A DNA stretch of 9,200 nucleotides, taken from the NCBI GenBank assembly GCA_937917025.1, contig CALFSF010000467.1, forward strand, positions 1-9,200. The letters run 5' to 3'. This DNA is from an uncultured Paraburkholderia sp. (GTDB taxonomy: Bacteria > Pseudomonadota > Gammaproteobacteria > Burkholderiales > Burkholderiaceae). Within the stretch, counting starts at the first letter, position 1. Each line of letters opens with the position of its first letter. Both the position numbers and the translations under genes were made by a program. Below, in pieces: positions 1-6,475 of the stretch. The notes under the pieces were generated by a model. It made no database searches. It saw only the letters and a list, made by a program, of their open reading frames with translations, and was not told where the DNA came from.

Positions 1-2
1 GG

Positions 3-959
3 GGCAGCAGCGGCGGATCGGCCGTCGCGGGTGCGCTGGGCATATGCCCGATGTCGCTTGGGACCGATGGGGGCGGGTCCATCCGGATTCCGGCCTGCTG
101 GAGTGGTGTGATCGGGTTCAAGCCTACGTTCGCGCTGGTGCCGGCGGGCAATGCGGCGTCGTGGACTGCACTGTCCACGCTCGGCCCGATTACGCGAACC
201 GTGCGCGATACAGCGTTGATGCTCGATGCGATGACCTGCGCGAATGACGACAGCCCTCCTGGAACCGGGAGTCCGTCGGGCTATTCCGCCGGACTGGACG
301 ATGGTGTAGCGGGTCTGCGGATCGCCTGGTGCCCCGCCCCGGACAGTGTCTCGGTGACGCCGGAGATTGCGGCGTGTGTCGAGAGGGCGGTGGGCACGTT
401 CGGGGCACTCGGTGCCACGGTCATTGAGACCGACGTCGCGCCGATCGCGGACTACTACGGCAATGGCCGCATGCATTCGGTCCAGTGGTCGGTGTTCTTC
501 GCTCAGCGTGTGCGGCATATGGAGGCAGCCGACAGGACGCTGCTTGATCCTGAGCTGATGGCACTGTCGGATGCAGGAGCCCGGATCGACACCGCGACGT
601 TCGTCGATGCGCTGCTTGCCCGTCACGCCCTCGGCGCATCGATCGAAACGTTCTTCGAGCGTTACGATCTGCTGATCACGCCGACGTTTCATTGCGGGCC
701 CCCTCCGGTGCCCGGCTTGCCTGGCCATCTGCGCAATGCACCGCTGCTGACCGCGTGGTGCAACCAGGCTGGCGTGCCCGCGATATCCGTGCCGTGCGGA
801 TTCGCAGGGGATCTGCCGACCGGTCTGCAGATCATCGGGCGTCGGGGCAACGATGCCCTGGTGCTGCGGGCAGCGCGCGCGTACGAACTGGCGAGAGGGG
901 ATTTTCCAGCAGCGGGACCGGATATGCAGCTTCCGGACGGCACGGAGATCGCGTCATGA
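3..959 (+). CDS. Amidase-signature family hydrolase, 5' end outside the window
   Basis: Enzymes of this family hydrolyse carboxamides to the acid and ammonia, or related C-N bonds, using a Ser-cisSer-Lys triad. The frame is open from position 3 and begins inside the family signature, GSSGGSAVAGALG. The cis-serine is codon 6-8. The nucleophile is the serine of TDGGGSIRIPA at codon 78-80, 24 residues later, which is the spacing usual in this family. The conserved GFKPT follows at about residue 40. The catalytic lysine lies upstream and is not visible. The 318 residues seen are roughly the C-terminal two thirds of a usual 450-500 residue enzyme. The late part, with AGVPAISVPCGF and a GLQIIGRRGND segment, matches the conserved C-terminal core. 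The gene ends in ATGA overlap with the next gene, so the two are probably co-translated. The substrate cannot be read from the sequence; GatA is unlikely given the neighbours. Confidence 0.93.
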   Translation, partial: GSSGGSAVAGALGICPMSLGTDGGGSIRIPACWSGVIGFKPTFALVPAGNAASWTALSTLGPITRTVRDTALMLDAMTCANDDSPPGTGSPSGYSAGLDDGVAGLRIAWCPAPDSVSVTPEIAACVERAVGTFGALGATVIETDVAPIADYYGNGRMHSVQWSVFFAQRVRHMEAADRTLLDPELMALSDAGARIDTATFVDALLARHALGASIETFFERYDLLITPTFHCGPPPVPGLPGHLRNAPLLTAWCNQAGVPAISVPCGFAGDLPTGLQIIGRRGNDALVLRAARAYELARGDFPAAGPDMQLPDGTEIAS

Positions 960-1501
960 ACGTCCAGATTTCACGGATCGTGGTCCATCTCGTTGAACGG
1001 CGCGCGGAACTCGGCATGCCGGTGGCCCCACCGCACCGTCAGGTAGTGGCTGCTGCGGTGCTGAAGCCGGCCGACATGGATGTTGCCGGCGAGCTTGAGG
1101 CGCTCTATGCGACGGGAGCCGATCTCGGCCAGATGCTCACCGCACGGGCGCTGCTTGCGCTCGGTTGTGCAGGGGAAGCCATCCAGGGTTACGGGAAGGC
1201 CGCGCTCCTAGGCACAGCGATACCGCTCGAATGGGGCGCGGCGCTGCTCCATCCGCAGCTCGGCAAGGCGGTGCGAGACTGCCTGCCGGGCGCGTCCTCG
1301 ATCATGCCATCCGTCACGAAGCGCGGGCCCGCTGGTGCCTGCGTCGACATTCCCCTGCACAGCGTCACGGACATGTGGAGCTTCGACCACTTCGACACGG
1401 TGTCGCTCTGCATACCTGACTCCCCAGCACCGGACGAGCTGCTGATTGCCATTGCGCTCGCCGAGCGCGGAAGGCCGCTCGCACGCGTCAGGCCGGGGTG
1501 A
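956..1501 (+). CDS. Amino acid synthesis family protein (DUF1185/PF06684 type)
   Basis: This 181-residue cytosolic protein matches the pattern of the small family annotated as 'amino acid synthesis' proteins. It has an N-terminal IVVHLVERR strand and helix, a PPHRQVVAAAVLKPAD segment, GKAALLG, a SSIMPSVTKRGPAG loop at about residue 120, and a C-terminal half ending in AERGRPLARV. No signal peptide or membrane segment is visible. The ATG at 956 was chosen because it overlaps the amidase stop as ATGA; the frame is open farther upstream, but that part is antisense-like overlap with the amidase. The biochemical role of the family is poorly established despite its name. Its members occur beside amidases and transporters in degradation-type clusters, and the coupling seen here fits a role tied to the amidase reaction, which is an inference. 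Confidence 0.8.
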   Translation: MNVQISRIVVHLVERRAELGMPVAPPHRQVVAAAVLKPADMDVAGELEALYATGADLGQMLTARALLALGCAGEAIQGYGKAALLGTAIPLEWGAALLHPQLGKAVRDCLPGASSIMPSVTKRGPAGACVDIPLHSVTDMWSFDHFDTVSLCIPDSPAPDELLIAIALAERGRPLARVRPG

Positions 1502-1574
1502 CGCGCGGCGATAAGCCGTGCCGTCAGGCAGGCACACATCAAACGAACACTCAAAAGCGATGAAGGAGAAAAAC

Positions 1575-2609
1575 ATGGGCAGGGATGTGCGGGGAAGATG
1601 GAGCAAGGGGCTGGCAGCGCTGTCGTTATGCGTCACAGTGGGGGCAGCACACGCCCAGTCGTCGGTCTCTCTCTACGGGCTGGCCGACGCGTTCGCCGGG
1701 GTGGTGCGTACGCCCGGCTCGGCGGGCAACGCCTGGCAGGTGGGCTCGGGGGGGCTTTCGACATCGTATTGGGGCATGTCAGGCGCCGAGGATCTCGGCG
1801 GTGGCATGAAGGCGATCTTTACGCTCGAAAGCTTCTACCGGATCAACAGCGGGCAGTCAGGCGCGTACGACGGGCAGTCGTTCTTTGGGCGCAGGGCATA
1901 CGTCGGCCTGAGCGGGCAATTTGGCCAGGTGACACTGGGGCGTAATGACTCGCTGCTGTTCGTCTCCACATTGCTGTTCAACCCGTTCGGCAACTCGTTC
2001 GTCTTCTCGCCCATGGTGGTTCACACGTTCCTCGGTTCCGCGATGGGTGCCGCGTCGGTGCAAAGCGATACGGCGATTGACGATTCGATCGTCTACCAGA
2101 CGCCGGAGGTGGGCGGTCTGACAGGAAGTGTGCTGTACAGCAATGCGGGCATCGCGGGCCACGCCGGACAGGCGAACTATAGTGCGAACGTGCTGTACTT
2201 CGCGGGGCCGTTCTCGGCGACCGCCGCAGTACAGAGTCTTCACACCGCGTCGCTTTTCCTGAACGGCGCCACCGAGCAGACGGCGTGGCTGGCGGGCGCG
2301 GCGTATCGCCTGCAGGCAGTGAAGCTCTATCTCGAGTATGAACGGGTGACCAACAACAATGACCTCACCGACGACACGGTTCAGGTGGGGGCGAGCGCGC
2401 AGATCGGTACGGGCAGCATACTGGCGTCCTGGGCGGGAACGCTCCGGCGGCCTGCACAGGGCGCCGATATCCGCTGGTCGACCGTGGTGCTCGGATACGA
2501 CTACCCGCTCTCGAAACGCACGGACGTCTACGCCGCATGGCGGTACGACACGATGAGCAGCGTGTCGTCCGGCAACAGCGTGGGTGCGGGCATCAGGATG
2601 AAGTTCTAG
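1575..2609 (+). CDS. Outer-membrane general porin, burkholderial OmpC/Porin_4 type
   Basis: This is a trimeric 16-stranded beta-barrel type porin of 344 residues, the usual length for Burkholderia porins. The start at 1575 was preferred over upstream in-frame starts (GTG 1518, ATG 1560) because AAGGAG at 1563-1568 sits six bases before it and the resulting N-terminus is a clean signal peptide. That peptide has basic residues, then LAALSLCVTVGAAHA, with cleavage expected before QSSVSLYG. The mature start, SSVSLYGLADAF, is the hallmark first strand. Further family marks are a GLSTSYWGMSGAEDLGGG stretch, SFFGRRAYVGLSG followed by LGRNDS, and the terminal phenylalanine in RMKF that the BAM assembly machinery recognises. 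It lies 73 bp after the preceding gene and could share its transcript or have its own promoter. It probably admits small polar solutes; no specificity is evident. Confidence 0.93.
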   Translation: MGRDVRGRWSKGLAALSLCVTVGAAHAQSSVSLYGLADAFAGVVRTPGSAGNAWQVGSGGLSTSYWGMSGAEDLGGGMKAIFTLESFYRINSGQSGAYDGQSFFGRRAYVGLSGQFGQVTLGRNDSLLFVSTLLFNPFGNSFVFSPMVVHTFLGSAMGAASVQSDTAIDDSIVYQTPEVGGLTGSVLYSNAGIAGHAGQANYSANVLYFAGPFSATAAVQSLHTASLFLNGATEQTAWLAGAAYRLQAVKLYLEYERVTNNNDLTDDTVQVGASAQIGTGSILASWAGTLRRPAQGADIRWSTVVLGYDYPLSKRTDVYAAWRYDTMSSVSSGNSVGAGIRMKF

Positions 2610-2755
2610 TCGCTCCTGTCCGGCAGGTTTGCATGGTCGGGTCGCGTTGACCGGGCCGGCGTTAGCGGCTGCATGGCTCTGTAAAGCCGGCACTCTTGGG
2701 GCTGTATTCCGGGGCATGGCTCAGGGGCTCACCTGTCTCCTTGCAGAACGATACA

Positions 2756-2927
2756 TCAGGCGTCGGTACCCTCGTTGTTGCTGCCCGGCACGTACCCGGT
2801 CAAGCCGAACATGGCTTGTAATTCCCACCCGCAGTATTCGCACACATACTCGTGGTAGATCCCTGTATGTGCGGACAGCGCAAGCCCCCGTGGTCACGGT
2901 CGGTGAGTCGCTGCACGGGCAGTGCAC
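2756..2927 (-). pseudogene. Frameshifted small zinc-ribbon protein, Ogr/Delta-like pattern
   Basis: On the minus strand one frame reads VVHCPCSDSPTVTTG up to a run of five G (2885-2889 on the + strand). From the same point the adjacent frame reads LALSAHTGIYHEYVCEYC and then GWELQAMFGLTGYVPGSN before a TGA at 2756-2758. Removing one G joins them into a protein with a CP-C knuckle, a helical TxxxxLS segment, then YxEYxCxxC and a hydrophobic tail ending in VPGS. That is the layout of Ogr/Delta-type phage transcription activators, which bind zinc and switch on late genes. The first knuckle is one residue short of CPxC, so it too may be damaged. The start is unclear: GTG at 2927 or a GTG farther upstream preceded by GGAGAG. 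It could instead be an unrelated zinc ribbon. A sequencing error in the G run is possible. Confidence 0.42.
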
Positions 2928-3137
2928 GACGCCATGCTCAACGGTACGTTCTCGCCATTCGCCGGAAGACAGCACGCCTGACTCTCCTGGTTGATGCGAC
3001 TGATGTGGCCTTTGCCGAACGAGCACCATAGGTCTGGTGTTGAGGATTCTACGCGCGGGGTGCATGGGGTTGACCGCGATTATCGCTGTTCTCGAAAGCG
3101 GATAAGTGCTGGCTGTCCGTACGTCGTTCACTTCGTC

Positions 3138-3166
3138 CGACGGGCGCTTCCCGTCGATAAGACGGG
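3138..3166. repeat. Three-armed repeat with mutually exclusive hairpins
   Basis: CGACGGG (3138-3144), CCCGTCG (3150-3156) and GACGGG (3161-3166) lie in a row, separated by five-base spacers. The central arm can pair perfectly with either neighbour, so two hairpins compete. No T run follows, so neither is a standard terminator. It sits about 80 bp ahead of the alpA-like gene. Confidence 0.4.
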
Positions 3167-3198
3167 TTTGGCGTCAGTGCCAGCCACTGCTTGAATGC

Positions 3199-3239
3199 CC
3201 TCATGTTCCGGCCACTGCGGACCGGAACGATTCCTGAGG
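3199..3239 (+). promoter_or_regulatory. Inverted repeat covering the alpA ribosome-binding site
   Basis: GTTCCGG (3205-3211) and CCGGAAC (3222-3228) form a perfect seven-base repeat around a ten-base loop. Outside it, CCTCA (3199-3203) is complementary to TGAGG (3235-3239), which contains the Shine-Dalgarno of the ATG at 3247. The arrangement suits an operator for a dimeric regulator, or an RNA stem that hides the ribosome site. Confidence 0.4.
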
Positions 3240-3246
3240 GTAAGCC

Positions 3247-3489
3247 ATGTCAATCGAGGACCGTGGCACGGACAGGATCCTGCGCCGTCGAGAGGTCGAG
3301 GCGCGCACGGGGCTGTCGCGCTCGACCATCTACCGTCGCATGCAAGCCGGAACGTTTCCGCTGGCGATTCCATTGGGCGGTCGGCTGGTCGGATGGCGTG
3401 CGAGGGATATCGACGTATTTCTGGTGAATCCCTCTCGCTACCGCGTGCCGGCACGGCTTCGCGAAGGCGGTGCGGGAGACGCGCCATGA
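3247..3489 (+). CDS. AlpA-family helix-turn-helix transcriptional regulator
   Basis: AlpA proteins are small MerR-like DNA-binding proteins of prophages and integrative elements. They activate or assist excision, classically by raising integrase expression. The protein has 80 residues, usual for the family. Residues 10-36 carry the family core, RILRRREVEARTGLSRSTIY, a helix-turn-helix ending in RRMQAGTFP. This is followed by the wing-like IPLGGRLVGWRARDIDVFL at about 41-59, where GWRARDID is the characteristic motif before the last helix. ATG 3247 is preceded by GAGGG at a good distance. The stop overlaps the next start as ATGA. No integrase gene is visible in the window, so its target is unknown. 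Confidence 0.88.
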   Translation: MSIEDRGTDRILRRREVEARTGLSRSTIYRRMQAGTFPLAIPLGGRLVGWRARDIDVFLVNPSRYRVPARLREGGAGDAP

Positions 3490-3812
3490 GCCGGAACCTT
3501 GCTTCAGCGCCGGTCGGTCGGCGTCTGGCGAACTGGGGCAACGCCGCGCGGGGCGCGTACGATCCGGTCGATGCGGCGCGGATCACGAAAGCGTGGGAAA
3601 CCCTGCATCCGCGGCATCGCGACATGCTCCGCATGGTGTATCTCTGGCACGCCGACCAGGAGGTCATCTGCCGGCGCCTGCGTATCCTGCGCCGGCCGGC
3701 GCAACGCTTCGCACTGGAACTTGCGGCCGCGCGCGCAGCGCTCGCGCGCGCGCTGGAGACCGGAAACCAGGATCGTCGGACCGGCTCGCCGCCAAGGGAC
3801 AGCGGGAACTAG
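3486..3812 (+). CDS. Small HTH protein resembling phage antitermination Q or sigma region 4
   Basis: A basic protein of 108 residues translated by ATGA coupling from the alpA-like gene. Residues 12-18 read RRLANWG, an opening seen in short antitermination-Q-like proteins of Burkholderia elements. Residues 30-90 hold a likely helical region with AWETLHPRHRDMLRMVY, then EVICRRL and a long alanine-arginine helix. The pattern 'L-xx-RHRDML-x-xY ... VICRRL' resembles a sigma-70 region 4 helix-turn-helix. Phage Q proteins let RNA polymerase read through terminators to express late genes, so this gene could control downstream element functions; that is inference. The arginine-rich tail after residue 92 looks disordered. 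The pairing with AlpA supports a regulatory unit. The family assignment is from pattern memory only. Confidence 0.6.
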   Translation: MSRNLASAPVGRRLANWGNAARGAYDPVDAARITKAWETLHPRHRDMLRMVYLWHADQEVICRRLRILRRPAQRFALELAAARAALARALETGNQDRRTGSPPRDSGN

Positions 3813-4165
3813 GGGGCTCGTCCTGCTGCGGAGCGTGGAGTGTCGGGATCGACGGCTAGGTATCTGAAAAACCTGCAGATATCTGGCGCTTCGCAAGCAC
3901 CAGGTGGTTCTGGAGAAGTTGATACGAAAGCGCAGTGCGGCGATGAGGTGTCATCATCCGATGACTGGCCGGGTTTCGAATGGCGGCAGCGCCGCTGGAA
4001 GCGGTCCTTCGACGGGTGAAGGCGGGCAGTGCATTAACGGCCGGGGGACCATAGCGGGCCCGAGGCCCCAGGCAGCGTGTAGCGCTCCGGGAGCGGTTGC
4101 GAACCCGGCCGGCGCAGTGCTGCCCAGAACATCGCTCGCGCAACGGTTCTTACCGGACGCGGCGA
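3813..4165. other. Gene-free stretch between the alpA unit and vapC
   Basis: About 350 bp in which no gene with a ribosome site or recognisable domain was found; open frames here look like chance GC-rich frames. It contains TATCTG (3861-3866) repeated in inverse as CAGATA (3876-3881), the latter inside a ten-base palindrome CAGATATCTG (3876-3885), and a GTCATC/GATGAC hairpin (3950-3965). No T-rich terminator follows either. The convergent genes on each side would need one, but none is obvious. Confidence 0.5.
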
Positions 4166-4570
4166 CTACCGGTCAAGCCAGTTCTCAATCGTGAGACCGC
4201 GAATGCGGCTGAACTCTCTCGTGTTGTCGGTCACGAGTGTCAGCCCCAAAACGCAGGCATGAGCGCCAATCAAAAGGTCGTTTGCACCGATCGGCTGGCC
4301 GGCGGCCTCAAGCTCCGCGCGGATGCCCCCGTATTCCGTGTCGGCAGGGACGTCCAGCGGCAGCACGGGAATGGTTGCAAGGAGACTTTCGACTCTGGCC
4401 AGCAACTTCGCGGACCCCTTTTTTGCACAGCCATAGCGCAGTTCCGCCGCGACGACGACGCTCGTGCAGATCGCCCTGGGATCAATCTGCTCAATACGGG
4501 CGGCCACCTGTCCGGACGGATTCCGGATCATGTCGCTGATGATATTCGTGTCCAGCAGATAGCCGCTCAA
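4166..4570 (-). CDS. vapC: VapC-type PIN-domain ribonuclease toxin
   Basis: VapC toxins are Mg-dependent endoribonucleases that cut tRNA or rRNA and arrest growth when not held by VapB. The 134-residue protein has the full acidic set: Asp7 in YLLDTNIIS, Glu43 in VAAELRYG, Asp98 in IGANDLLIGAHA and Asp115 in LVTDNTREF. It ends in the family's typical GLTIENWLDR. Length is normal and nothing is missing, so it should be active. The start is TTG at 4570-4568, overlapping the antitoxin stop by four bases (TTGA). The weak start and translational coupling would keep toxin below antitoxin. No separate ribosome site is evident. Expression comes from the promoter ahead of vapB. Confidence 0.95.
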   Translation of the reverse strand: MSGYLLDTNIISDMIRNPSGQVAARIEQIDPRAICTSVVVAAELRYGCAKKGSAKLLARVESLLATIPVLPLDVPADTEYGGIRAELEAAGQPIGANDLLIGAHACVLGLTLVTDNTREFSRIRGLTIENWLDR

Positions 4571-4839
4571 AGTACGTCCTCCGGCTGAACAAGCGGATCT
4601 TCAATATCCGGAAACTGGTCATCAGGTCCGGGCGGCGGCTCCTGTCTCCATGCGGCCAGCAATTCGATGATATTCGCGGGCGTCCTCACCGGCTCGATGA
4701 TGAGCTTGTCGCCCTCCCGGTGGATCAGAACGCGATCGCCCGGCAACTCGAACTCGACAGGGATGCGTACCGCCTGGCTGCGGTTGTTGCGGAACAGCCT
4801 GGCCTCCCTGGGCCGGGCGGATGGCGTTGGGATTGGCAC
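4567..4839 (-). CDS. vapB: VapB-type AbrB/SpoVT-fold antitoxin
   Basis: The antitoxin binds and blocks the PIN toxin encoded next to it, and dimers bind the shared promoter. The 90-residue protein has a swapped-hairpin AbrB domain at residues 13-50, with the motif ARLFRNNRSQAVRIPVEFEL and then DRVLIHREGDKLIIEPV. The NNRSQAVRIP segment is the usual DNA-binding signature of VapB. The proline- and acid-rich tail (from about residue 66) is the likely toxin-binding arm. The start is GTG at 4839-4837 with an excellent ribosome site AGGAGG five bases ahead, which contrasts with the TTG start of the toxin. It overlaps vapC by four bases. Confidence 0.94.
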   Translation of the reverse strand: MPIPTPSARPREARLFRNNRSQAVRIPVEFELPGDRVLIHREGDKLIIEPVRTPANIIELLAAWRQEPPPGPDDQFPDIEDPLVQPEDVL

Positions 4840-4844
4840 GATTA

Positions 4845-4850
4845 CCTCCT
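4845..4850 (-). promoter_or_regulatory. Strong ribosome-binding site of vapB
   Basis: AGGAGG on the minus strand, with five bases (TAATC) before the GTG start of vapB. It decides the GTG at 4839 as the start and favours antitoxin synthesis over the TTG-started toxin. Confidence 0.85.
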
Positions 4851-4891
4851 TTGTATATGCAAATTGTATATGCCATGCTGCGGACGGTCAA
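4851..4891 (-). promoter_or_regulatory. vapBC promoter with repeated operator
   Basis: On the minus strand TTGACC (4891-4886) and TACAAT (4868-4863) are separated by exactly 17 bases, each one mismatch from the sigma-70 consensus. The ten-base TTGTATATGC occurs twice on the + strand, at 4851-4860 and 4864-4873, with a 13-bp period. The two copies cover the -10 and the expected transcription start. Between them, ATATGCAA and TTGTATAT form a near-palindrome around one A. This is where VapB or the VapBC complex would bind for autoregulation. Confidence 0.8.
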
Positions 4892-5137
4892 GCCCGGATC
4901 CCGCCGTGACCCTGATTTCCGCCATGGCATCAATGTGCGCTCGCAACGGCGTTCACGGCATGAGCAACGATCAGGGAAAGGGTTGCGGCATCCCGGTGCC
5001 CGAACCCGGGTGTCAGGATGCCGCCGATGCTGTCCGGCAATCCGGTTTGCGCTAGAAGACTGAAAAGCCGGCCGGCGCAGCGGGCGTGGGATGACTATGT
5101 CCGCATTTTTAATGCAATTCTTTATAGAGGACGAAGA

Positions 5138-5926
5138 ATGAAATCTGCAAACGACGGCCCCGTTGGAATTGAGACTGATGGCGGCGCAGGTGCCGGATCT
5201 TCCCGCAAAAAAATATCGGACTGGCCCTGGGCAGTAATCGCATCGGCGCTTGGGCTTATTATGGCGGGGATCGCTTATTCACCTGGCGATGCTTATTACA
5301 ACGCGTATCTTGCCGGTTTTGCTGTCCACAGCGGCGCATTTCCAGCGGATCACCCAACACATTTCGTGCTCGCGGTTTGGGGAGGATGACACGCGACCCT
5401 TGCGCTCCAGCAGTGGCTTGGTGGACACGTCCTCAGGCTGGTGGGCATGACAGCCGTGTGCCTGATCTACTTCGCTGCGCTACCCGTAATATTTGCGGTG
5501 ATATCACCGTTTATCGCAAACGGCAGGGGCCACGTAGAAGGCGCACGCGCACTACTTGGAAAACGCCCGCTCCTGCGCAAGTACGCCGGGACGGTTATGG
5601 CCATCATGTTCTTCTTCCTCATTGCCTTGTGGTTTTTTCTGTTTGTTCCGCCGGCGATATCTATTCCCTCCGCTATCGGTGAGGCCGTTGGCACGGACGT
5701 GGCGAAACTGGATCTGAAGGACTTCGACAGGGGCTGTGGTCACTCCAGGGCGAAGTGTTATCAGGCGATCAGGAATGGAAAGGAAATAGCGCGGGGGTAT
5801 GTCATTGCGCAATCACCCGATCGCGTCGCCGTTTATTACATGGGCAATACGAGTCAGTTCCCGCTTGGGAACGTGATGCTGCGCACGCTCGACGCGGCCG
5901 CGGCACAAAGTCCTGCGAAACCGTAG
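5138..5926 (+). pseudogene. Hypothetical three-helix membrane protein gene interrupted by an in-frame TGA
   Basis: From ATG 5138 the frame reads 83 codons to a TGA at 5387-5389. The same frame then continues without another stop for 178 codons to TAG 5924-5926. Both parts look like one protein: a hydrophilic N-terminus, helix 1 in WPWAVIASALGLIMAGIAY, a segment FPADHPTHFVLAVWGG, then past the stop HATLALQQWLGGHVLRL leading directly into helix 2 (MTAVCLIYFAALPVIFAVI). Helix 3 is MAIMFFFLIALWFFLFV. The C-terminal domain of about 90 residues has two cysteines (RGCGHSRAKC) and an EIARGYVIAQSPDRVAVYY stretch, probably outside the membrane. The downstream part could restart at GTG 5441 or ATG 5447, but no good ribosome site precedes them. 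The function is not recognised. A single-base change in an otherwise intact frame suggests recent loss or a sequencing error. Confidence 0.7.
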
Positions 5927-5953
5927 GTATGGGTATCCGCGCCGGAACGTACG

Positions 5954-6181
5954 GTGCGCGCCCCGTCGGGCGCAATACCGGAGCGGACGTTCAAGCGCGT
6001 CAGCTACGGAGCCCAATTTCTCACGATGAGCGTAAAGGCGGCGTGTTTACCGGGATGGTCCCATCCGGCGACTGTCGACTACCCGGACGGAACCGTCGAT
6101 CGTCCTGTCGTGACCGCGCTGTGCGCATGGGATAAAACGTCGTTCCACGCGGCAACGGGTACCGTGCACAAACAGAAATGA
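5954..6181 (+). CDS. Weak hypothetical ORF
   Basis: A 75-codon frame from GTG 5954 (alternative ATG 6026) with fairly coding-like third positions and no recognised domain. It stays in the same frame as the broken membrane gene just upstream, separated from it only by that gene's TAG stop. No convincing ribosome site precedes either start. It may be a chance frame or the tail of a decayed gene. Confidence 0.2.
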   Translation: MRAPSGAIPERTFKRVSYGAQFLTMSVKAACLPGWSHPATVDYPDGTVDRPVVTALCAWDKTSFHAATGTVHKQK

Positions 6182-6212
6182 CTCACCGAATCCGGGTATC
6201 CAGACTTTTTTT

Positions 6213-6252
6213 TGGGAACACGTGGGAAAACCTGGGAACACATGGGTAAAGG
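6213..6252. repeat. Two tandem 20-bp direct repeats plus a partial third
   Basis: TGGGAACACGTGGGAAAACC (6213-6232) is followed directly by TGGGAACACATGGGTAAAGG (6233-6252), matching at 16 of 20 positions; TGGGA starts again at 6254. The tract follows eight T residues and is poorer in G+C than its surroundings. It could be a protein-binding iteron-like array, but two copies are few. Confidence 0.55.
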
Positions 6253-6417
6253 CTGGGATGGCGGGGCGCCTGAGGGTACTTGCATTGCGCCGCGCACTCA
6301 CCTACATTGAAGCCAACAATCTGATCCGGTCAACGTGCCCCGCACGACCGAGTACGCGTTAGCGGCCCCGCAGTTCGATGTCTGTGCGACGACGTGGTGT
6401 GCCGTGACGCATTCGCA

Positions 6418-6441
6418 AAAAGCCTGCATCTGCAGGCTTTT
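6418..6441. terminator. Bidirectional intrinsic terminator
   Basis: AAAAGCCTGC (6418-6427) and GCAGGCTTTT (6432-6441) form a perfect ten-base inverted repeat around a four-base loop ATCT. A runs on the left and T runs on the right make it workable for transcripts from either direction. Confidence 0.8.
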
Positions 6442-6475
6442 CTGCTTTCTGGCGCTGATGCAATGATCCCCCGTT

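Larger units (their letters stand above)
2610..3246. other. Gene-poor stretch between the porin and the alpA-like gene
   Basis: About 637 bp without an intact gene. It holds a decayed minus-strand zinc-ribbon gene (about 2756-2927), a three-armed repeat (3139-3166) and an inverted repeat over the alpA leader (3199-3239). Only a weak CCTG/CAGG hairpin (2615-2627) follows the porin, so no convincing terminator was found there. Several long open frames cross the stretch but show no recognisable domains or ribosome sites. The change from metabolic genes to phage-style genes occurs here, so a boundary of an inserted element may lie within it; no attachment repeat was identified. Confidence 0.6.

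Noticed and set aside
1857..2717. A 286-codon minus-strand open frame.
   Set aside because: It is antisense to the porin, whose signal peptide, strands and terminal phenylalanine are unmistakable.
2991..3194. A 67-codon + strand frame ahead of the alpA-like gene.
   Set aside because: No ribosome site or domain, low complexity in favour of arginine, and it overlaps hairpin-rich non-coding DNA.
5953..5976. GCGCCC/GGGCGC hairpin after the membrane-protein gene as a terminator.
   Set aside because: The stem is followed by AATACCGG and not by a T run.
6213..6262. CRISPR-like reading of the TGGGAACAC repeats.
   Set aside because: The units are directly adjacent with no unique spacers and there are only two and a part.
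6280..6355. A short + strand frame reading LRRALTYIEANNLIR, loosely like an AraC-type helix.
   Set aside because: Too short, without a start or ribosome site, and the likeness covers about ten residues only.
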